Part shown: positions 57,233-64,000 of the stretch, piece by piece
How positions within the stretch are numbered: position 1 is the first letter of the stretch
How the letters are laid out: each line of letters begins with the position of its first letter
Assembly: GCA_039619475.1 (NCBI GenBank)
Contig: CM077116.1
Location: forward strand, 376,266,188-376,330,187
Direction of reading: 5' to 3'
Source of the DNA: Icerya purchasi
Lineage: Eukaryota; Arthropoda; Insecta; Hemiptera; Monophlebidae
DNA: 64,000 nucleotides
Notes under the pieces: model-generated
The model's input: the letters and a program-made list of their open reading frames with translations, nothing else
What the model was told of the DNA's origin: nothing
The model's database searches: none
Position numbers and translations under genes: made by a program

Positions 57233-58850
57233 ACATAAATAAACTTAACCTATCAGACTGTCCATGGTGACACTCTCTGAACCTCTAGATGATAGTTTTT
57301 CTATAATCTTTATAGAAGACTAAATTTCACTTGATCACAAGAATAATTTACTGTTTGCCTAGTAATTACTATTACAAGTTGGGTTACATATTTATAACAA
57401 TTTTTTTTTACCAGACATTATTTTGTTAAAAATGAGAATCCAGATGAATTTAAAAGTTTTTAATTCGTGTATTTATTAGATAAAAATTGTTTTCCCCGAA
57501 TTTTTCAAGGGATTCTATCGTTTCGGCCGCAACGACTCAGCCACAACGTTTCGAGCCGGATCACATCACCCTCCTTACATTTCGAGCCCCACTACGTTTC
57601 GGCCTCGTCCTTTTTCCAGGTAGCTCCAGTTCAATGTTGATGAGTTTTTAATTATATTTTCTCTAATTATTGCGATATTTTAGGTGTAAAATAATCGTTC
57701 GCGAAATTAGTAATTAATTTGCTTTGAAAAAAATCATCACTGCTGTGATTGATTAATTTTTTTTTGAAATATTTCATTCAAATAATTCGCTAAATGAATA
57801 TATGTAATGAGCTTTTCAAGTCTTTATAAGAGGAAATAATTTTTTAAGCGATATATGAACGAAAAAAAAACCATTGAAAACCGCTGATTTATTTCTAAGC
57901 GAATGAATTTCTAATTTCGCGGTGTTTTTTTTTGATTCAATGATTATTTTACGCTTAAATATCGTATTAATTAAAGATAATAAATATTATTAACCTTTCT
58001 TCATTTCTTTTTCAACCCGCAGAAGAAAATTGAAATATCAGAAATAAATCAAGGTCCTTGAGGTCTTATGATCCAAATTTAGTTCGGTTAGCGAGTTTTC
58101 ACGTGAAATGCCCGAACATGAAAACGGAAACAAGGGACCACCATATGCTAAAAAATTAGCAAATATCACTGAAATAAATGCAAAGAGTCAATTCATACGA
58201 ATTCGAAAATGACAAACGCCGTAATTTTATATTCGTTTATAAGTTTGATTAAAATTAATTGTTAATTATGTAAGTTGGCATGACATTTTAATTTTCCAAT
58301 TTTTAATCGATAATCGAATATTTCTCGCAGTCTGCTCGTGAAGTGCGTTCGAACTTTTCCCGATTAAAAAAAAAAAACAGACTTTTCAAACATGTAATAG
58401 CTTCACTTATAGTACTACCAGCATTTCCTATTTGTATCAGTTGGTCCTATAATCAGTGCGAGGTTCCTCCTGATTTTAAATTTGCCGCCAAACACAGTTC
58501 TCTTTGGATTACCGAATAAACCATATTTTGCAGTCCATTGCTTATTTTTACTTTTGAAATGTTTTTTTCGTTTCCTTTTCTCTCATCTCAGATATTATCC
58601 GTAAACCGAATTCAGACACGGAAATTATATTCTTTTCATTACCGTTATTTTTTCGTATGACCAAGGAATTTTTCGACATTGATCATTTCCTGTCCTCTTA
58701 CTTATTTATGATATAATATGACTACACTTTATGTATTTGTATATATGCATGTTTTTCTCTCGAATCAAGTGTTCTACTATTAACACGGAGGTATTATTGA
58801 GAAGTTTGGTATTAAGTTTGCGCGGATTTATTTTCTACTACCGTTTTGCA
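57233..58850. other. AT-rich DNA, no gene seen
   Basis: Short TTTCGGCC/TTTCGAGCC words cluster at 57,520-57,600. Otherwise nothing recognisable. Confidence 0.5.
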
Positions 58851-58852
58851 TT

Positions 58853-59037
58853 ATTAAATATCGTACGTACTAGGTGCCGCAGCTCTGTATTCATGTTTAT
58901 ACCAGTCTTTTTTATTGCTTTATAATAATCTTATACGATGTTCAGGCGATGTTCCAATTCCGACCGTATGCCAGCGAAATTATGCTTGTTCTTTTGATTA
59001 TATTGTGATATTTTATAGATCGTGTTTGATTTCTTTT
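58853..59037. repeat. Dispersed repeat block, second copy of 9.72-9.96 kb
   Basis: Collinear with 9,720-9,957, sharing TAAATATCG, GCTCTG.ATTCAT, GATGTTC and GTTCCAATTC. As at the other site, it is followed by a T-rich junction and the 3' end of a minus-strand I-like element. Confidence 0.6.
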
Positions 59038-59049
59038 TTTTTTTTGAGG

Positions 59050-59435
59050 GGGGGGGAGGATTTTTCCAACATTTTTTGATGTTTCCTATTAAAATTTGAT
59101 TCGCCATCAAAAGACATTCTGTTCTTCGACAAGAAATAACGATAGATTATTCATTTAAATTCGTACGCAATCAGCAATGGAAATAACGAAGGGACCAAGA
59201 GAAGGAACAACATTGGGCACTGAAAATGAACGACAATAATGGGAATGTTAAAGGAATTATGAGCAAAGAAGGGCACGCTTAAGTAACAGAGCGGAACATT
59301 AGAACAGAATATGATCAAACGACCGCTGATTATCATTAGAAATGTGCAAGGAAAATTAAGGGGAAGTGTATAAGTGAAAACCGATAACAAAACTAAGGAA
59401 GGTAATAACGCAACCGACATAAGGAAAAAATAATG
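59050..59435 (-). mobile_element. I-like non-LTR retrotransposon, 3' end, minus strand
   Basis: Closely matches 9,958-10,275 for about 330 bp; shared words include AAAGAAGGGCACGCTTAAGT and GTAACAGAGCGGAACATT. In element orientation the UTR ends GATGGCGAATC. The coding part corresponds to the H-x-LF-x-C tail after RNase H but carries stops. An extra insertion of about 30 bp near 59,210 separates it from the first copy. Confidence 0.65.
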
Positions 59436-59707
59436 TAAAAGGCGGAAGAAAGGGCCGTATAGAAAGATAAAAGGAAAACCTGATTAGGAAAGGACGAAGA
59501 AAATGAGCTTTAAGATGGAACTTCTTAGACATTAGAAGTAATATTTGTGGCATATATTCTCTATTTTCGGTATAATTTTAAGTTTTCTATCGATGATCGG
59601 TTAATACGATATCGCTTTTGACAAAAATTCATCTGCCTTCTGTAACTTTTTTTTGTAGCCGGGCCGTTTCATGCAAATTCCCATAATTTCCCGATACTGT
59701 TTAATAC

Positions 59708-60235
59708 GGCGACATTCGAATTGCGCACTAGCCGACGGTTAAAAAAAATGTATTAATCTAAACACTCGAATTGCGCACCGGAAGTTTGCCGGTATGAAAT
59801 ATAAAAAAAAACGAACGAAAACGGCATCGGGACCATGATATTTGTTGGACTCAGTGATACCCAAAACTGATGGCCGCTTTATAACATTTGAATGTTCAAA
59901 AGCTTTCAACATTTTCACGCATCATCGTGTACTTAAACAATAGCCTATTTTTCGCCAGTCCTTAAGGAGGTTTTTTCTAAGCAACCGAAATGTTATTCGA
60001 AATAGCAAACGTTCTCCCCATCGAGATATGATAACATATTTTAGAAGTCACTGAAAGAACGACACTTTTACTGATTTTATTCCTTTTTCGATTCTATAAA
60101 ATCCGGAGTATTTTTTTTTTTTAAAGCGGTGCGCAATTCGAGTTCTCAGCAGGCGGGCTATTTCGGGTGGTCGGTGCGCAATTCGAGTCCGACTTGTCAC
60201 TGTGTGAAGTGTTGATGCGCAATTCGGGTGTCCCC
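59708..60235. mobile_element. 528-bp TIR element with repeated CGAATTGCGCA sites
   Basis: The ends pair as GGCGACATTCGAATTGCGCA on the left and, reversed, GGGGACACCCGAATTGCGCA on the right. The flanks TTTAATAC (59,700-59,707) and TTTAATAT (60,236-60,243) are a likely 8-bp target duplication with one difference. CGAATTGCGCA occurs twice in forward orientation near the left end (59,717 and 59,767) and three times inverted near the right end (ending 60,140, 60,185 and 60,226). Such sub-terminal arrays are usually transposase-binding sites. There is no transposase frame, so it is non-autonomous. The superfamily is open; an 8-bp duplication allows hAT or P. Confidence 0.7.
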
Positions 60236-60491
60236 TTTAATATATTGTATTACCTGCAATCGATTTTTCGTTGTGTATCCTATTGATCACAAAGATTTTG
60301 TTAACACTAATAAATTTTTTAATTTCGTTGATTTCTAATTGTTTTTAATCCTTCACGTATGAATATCAGTTTGCACGCGACGAACGAATTTTTGCTAATC
60401 TAAATGATGATCTTGACTCGTTTTATGATCGCTGAATAAACTTTTTTTGTTTCGATTATTTAGTGTATCAACCGTTATATAATAAAACCAA

Positions 60492-60705
60492 AAACAATAC
60501 AATTAGCAGAAATTATTATTTATAAATGTTAAAATATTACAACACCAACATGTTTCGTAATATCAAACTACATATTCATAGTGTGACAATTTAGAATAAT
60601 CGTTACACCGCGAATGTGTATTGTTACTACGAAACACGTTGGTGTTATAATATTTTAATATTTCAACATATTATAAATAATAATTTCTATTAATTGCATT
60701 GTTGT
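60492..60705. repeat. Hairpin repeat, Penelope-terminus-like
   Basis: Arms of about 70-80 bp at 60,492-60,562 and 60,626-60,705 are inverted repeats; the inner ends are CAACACCAACATGTTTCGTA and TACGAAACACGTTGGTGTT. The loop is about 63 bp. The word CGAAACACGTTGGTGTTAT resembles CGAAACTAGTCGGTATTTTAT from the Penelope-like terminal repeat at 45.5 kb. Confidence 0.65.
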
Positions 60706-61227
60706 TTAAAGATCCGTCAATCGTATTTCTCGTTTCTTCCAGAATCGGTTGTTAACGCTGTGTCTCGGTTACCGTAGTGTTATCACAGCGAGAGCAGAGT
60801 AATAGTACGAATTCGTGAAGTTAGTCAATACGCTGCTACGTAGTTTGGAATAATTATTTCGATTTCTCGTTATGATTTCGGATTTTATATTCGATGAAAC
60901 ACCGGTGTGTGAGCGGCGGCCCAAATTACCTGACGGAACCGGCTGCTGAATGTGGGCAACTTTAACTAGACGCAAATTAAAACACGTAATCTGCGAACTC
61001 TGCACTACTATAGAGTTGCACATAAATTGCGTAAAATAAATACTCAACAATTATGCTGCTGGTAAATTCGGTTGATTTTTTGACTCCTGAACATGAGAGA
61101 AATGCAATTCGCTGTACACGTCCGATCGGGATTTTTCTGCTGCGAAAATGTTTGCTCCGTATTTCATTCATCTCAATTACTTGCATCCAGGGGAAATTTT
61201 AAAAATAATTTTTTTTATTTTTATACG

Positions 61228-61278
<51 letters not shown>

Positions 61279-63501
61279 GTACTGTTAAATTAATTTTTAA
61301 TAGGTCCTCAAAAAAGTTCATTTACGAAAAACAAGAAATACATAAGTAGACTGAGAAAGATTTCTTTATTCATTTGTACATATTATAATTTAATGGTTGC
61401 GTAAAAAAACGTAAAAGTGTTTTGAAATTCGTGTTTATTTTTCTTTGAAGCTTTTTTTGTTTTCTGTTTAAACTACATATAATATGTTTTAAAATTATTA
61501 TAAAAAAAATCGACATTAAACCTATACATTAGTTTTATCGGACACTCGTTAAATGGTAATTTTTTTTATTGAATTTCATATTACTCTACTGGAAACGTAA
61601 GTATATTTTAAAACTATATTTGTACAGGATTGTACGATATTTTTCGTATATTAAATTAATGTTCGTAAAACAAAATATTACTTTAACCGTTTCCCGTCGA
61701 AATACTCGTCGATCAGAAATTGCTTACACACATTAACAACAATTTATAAAACCGCTTTGAAATTTTTCGTTCGTTTCATCTTTCAAAAATTTCGCCGTGC
61801 CGACTTGTTCAATATTCTTATACTTAATCATTTAATGAAAGAAAATGAAAGAAAGATAACTCTATTGCTGATCTTTTGTAACTAACTAACACGCGCGCCA
61901 ACTGCAGAATATCACTATTACTTATAAATAAAAATGATAATATTCAGCAGTTGAATAAGGGAAAAAATTAAAAATGGAAATCCTACGCAAAGTCAAAAGT
62001 TAATCTACATGAATCTTTAAGCGTTCCGAGTTGGGTAGTTGTACAAATAGAAATCAGAATATTTCACTCATAAATAACGCCATGATGTTTTCGTCGTAGA
62101 TTATCTTTCAATCGGCTACAGCTATGTGTTTACCTTACATATCAACGATTTCGAATCATCATTCTCTACACAGTTCGCGAATTCATTGCATAGCTTAAAG
62201 AGAAACGGTTGTCACTGCTGTGTACCAAATGTGGGCGATATTTAATTCTTCCAGCCGGAATAGCGAACTTTGAAACTGAAATGACAAATGTTCGCGATTT
62301 ATAAAAATATCTACCAAAAAATCAGTTTGCCTTTTGTTTGTCAATAAACTATACACACACTCGCACGTGCGTGTACACGCACATACACCAAACGCGCACG
62401 GAGGCAACTGTTCGCCCCGTAATATCTTTAGCAAGAAAAATAAAGGCCTTCTTTAATTTAAAATCGAAATGAAATATTAAAATAGACATTCCGACTTGAT
62501 AATAATAAAAAAAAAAAAAAAAAGGGTAAAAAACGGTTAAAAAAAGAAAAAGCGATAGTTTGATACCGATAATTATAAATATCTAACGAAAAAATTAGAG
62601 ACCTTTTAATTTAGAAAAAAAACATTAAAAAAGCTGTTACATTTTTTTAAAGTGAAAATTGTTTTTATTTATTTATTTATTTAATTATTTTTCTGTACGG
62701 ATATTATTATTTAAACAGCCGGAAAAAAAATTTTTTCTTTAATTTGTTTTGTTTTTTTCTGTATGCATAAAAAAATTTTTATTCTGCTTATAGAAAGGAG
62801 GAATATTATGGTACGCACTGTCGTTTTCATTTAATTATTTTAACGAAAGTTTCAAGTGAAAAAGCTATTATTCAGATCCAGCGCAATCAAGAATACTTGA
62901 AAGTATTCTAGGTTGAGATGGATCTTGAAAGTTTCTATTTTCAATTCTAGGTAAATTACCTAAGGGGGCTAATTGGACTACCGAATCCTAATGTGAAATT
63001 TAACTGCTTCCAAACATCTCTCCTGCTTAAAACCGAACTAAATATAGGGAAAATCTGGGAAAGCTTGCGGTGAATTCGGATGAGGTCCAGTCAAAAGTTT
63101 CTATATGCACAGGAGGACTCGTTTTTTAATGCCCGCGAAATAGATTGATTTTTAGCATATTTTTAAACACGAGGGATACTATTTTATAATTTGGAGAATA
63201 AACAAAAATCATACATAAGTGATTGAATAAACTTAGTTTAAATGCAAAAACAAAAAAAAAATCATTACATTTCCGATTTAGTTCTTTTGAGTTTTTTTTT
63301 AATTTCAGTCAGCCCGTTATTTTTTACGTTTAAATCGGTTTGTACTCTTTCTAGAATTTGATTTTAGAAAATTTTGGTTTTTCTATCACTGATTTCAGAG
63401 AAACGCAGCGCACTACATATGTACATTCTCGTGGTGTGATTTTTATTTAAACGAATAATATTTTTAATTATTTCTTAATAATCGTTTCTTCTTTTTTCTA
63501 G
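60706..63501. other. AT-rich DNA, no gene seen
   Basis: A TA tract lies at about 61,227-61,272 and an alternating CA/GTGCG patch at 62,350-62,400. Short frames lack motifs. Confidence 0.5.
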
Positions 63502-63584
63502 CTACAGAGTACAAACGAATGGACTAAACGGTTTTGTTCATACGAAAAAGGGAGGAAGCATAAATCACCGTACGGGAAAATGAT
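63502..63584 (+). other. Candidate 83-nt internal exon of a host gene
   Basis: A strong acceptor, TTTCTTCTTTTTTCTAG, ends at 63,501, and a strong donor, GTAAGT, starts at 63,585. Between them only the frame beginning at the first base is open: LQSTNEWTKRFCSYEKG then RKHKSPYGKM and two spare bases. The segment is clearly richer in GC than its flanks. The peptide is basic and not recognised. It could also be a 5' UTR exon with a start at the ATG at 63,580. Its gene would be transcribed rightwards, like the proposed first exon at 36.4 kb, but the phases do not join directly. Confidence 0.42.
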
Positions 63585-63590
63585 GTAAGT

Positions 63591-64000
63591 ATTAAAAAAA
63601 TGTGAAACTCTTAAGAACTTTGCTTTGAGGAAATTCAAAAGGCGGTATCGAGTTTTTTTTTTTTTTTTTTTTTTTTAGCATATATATTACTGCCTACATA
63701 AAAGAAATCCTTCAAATTTTACAGTTTTCAGATGATTAAAAAACTCACCTACAATGTTAAATCTTTGGAACGTTCTTTGCGTTTTCAGAAAATCTGTTTT
63801 TTACATTCCTACAAGAGATGCTTAGTTAATACACGATACATATTATTGGCGGCAGCATATTCGCCCGCATAGTCTAACATTTCTGGTCGGTAATGTGTTT
63901 TTTTTTTTTTTTTTCTGCATTTGTCAAAAATGAACGTTGTATCTAGTTTTTCCAGTCATTTGCTCGTGAGACGTTCTTTCCGAATTTTATTTCGGAATTT
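63591..64000. other. AT-rich, T-run-rich DNA, no gene seen
   Basis: T runs at about 63,654-63,677 and 63,899-63,914. This is consistent with intron sequence after the candidate exon. Confidence 0.5.

Noticed and set aside
1..64000. CRISPR array, rRNA genes, bacterial operons, LTR retrotransposon with paired LTRs
   Set aside because: No regularly spaced repeats with unique spacers, no rRNA core sequence, no ribosome-binding-site pattern and no long direct repeats flanking a gag-pol were found by eye.

Overview
This is a eukaryotic, AT-rich, repeat-laden window, most likely from an insect or another arthropod. The evidence is the mix of non-LTR retrotransposons (Jockey clade, several I-like families carrying RNase H, RTE-like fragments), a Penelope-like element with a GIY-YIG endonuclease, a tRNA-derived SINE, short inverted-repeat DNA elements, abundant homopolymer and TA microsatellites, and splice-like rather than operon-like signals. 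The species cannot be fixed from sequence alone. Nearly every long open frame belongs to a transposable element, and I saw no bacterial features, CRISPR array, rRNA or intact tRNA gene.

Layout. 1-8.2 kb: AT-rich DNA with a minus-strand RTE-like 3' fragment (3.54-4.03 kb) and a 253-bp palindromic MITE (6.33-6.58 kb). 8.28-8.36 kb: a candidate host exon. 9.0-11.2 kb: a TIR element and several 3' pieces of one pyrimidine-rich I-like family on both strands. 13.7-15.5 kb: a very large inverted repeat with arms of about 730 bp. 16.4-31 kb: a dense retroelement graveyard holding, in order, an I-superclade 3' end, RTE RT fragments, a Jockey 3' half, a SINE, a minus-strand I-like copy, another RNase H 3' end and then a nearly full-length I-like element (23.62-29.58 kb), followed by a further minus-strand relative.

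31.6-36.5 kb is richer in GC and CpG, ends in a plausible splice donor at 36,479 and looks like a host promoter/first-exon region. 36.5-43 kb is AT-rich with no gene seen. 43-61 kb carries the Penelope-like element flanked by inverted terminal repeats, three other hairpin repeats with a related motif, two copies of a Helentron/DINE-like repeat, a hAT-like MITE, a second copy of the 9.7-10.3 kb block, and a 528-bp TIR element. The right edge has a second candidate host exon (63,502-63,584).

The most unusual structure is in the near-full-length I-like element. Between its gag-like ORF1 (three CCHC knuckles) and its ORF2 (APE endonuclease, RT, RNase H) lie four 132-bp tandem repeats, in phase with each other, that keep a 215-codon frame open. 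The three retroelement RTs whose catalytic motif can be read (Jockey, I-like, Penelope-like) have all lost catalytic aspartate, so these copies are probably dead as sources of RT.
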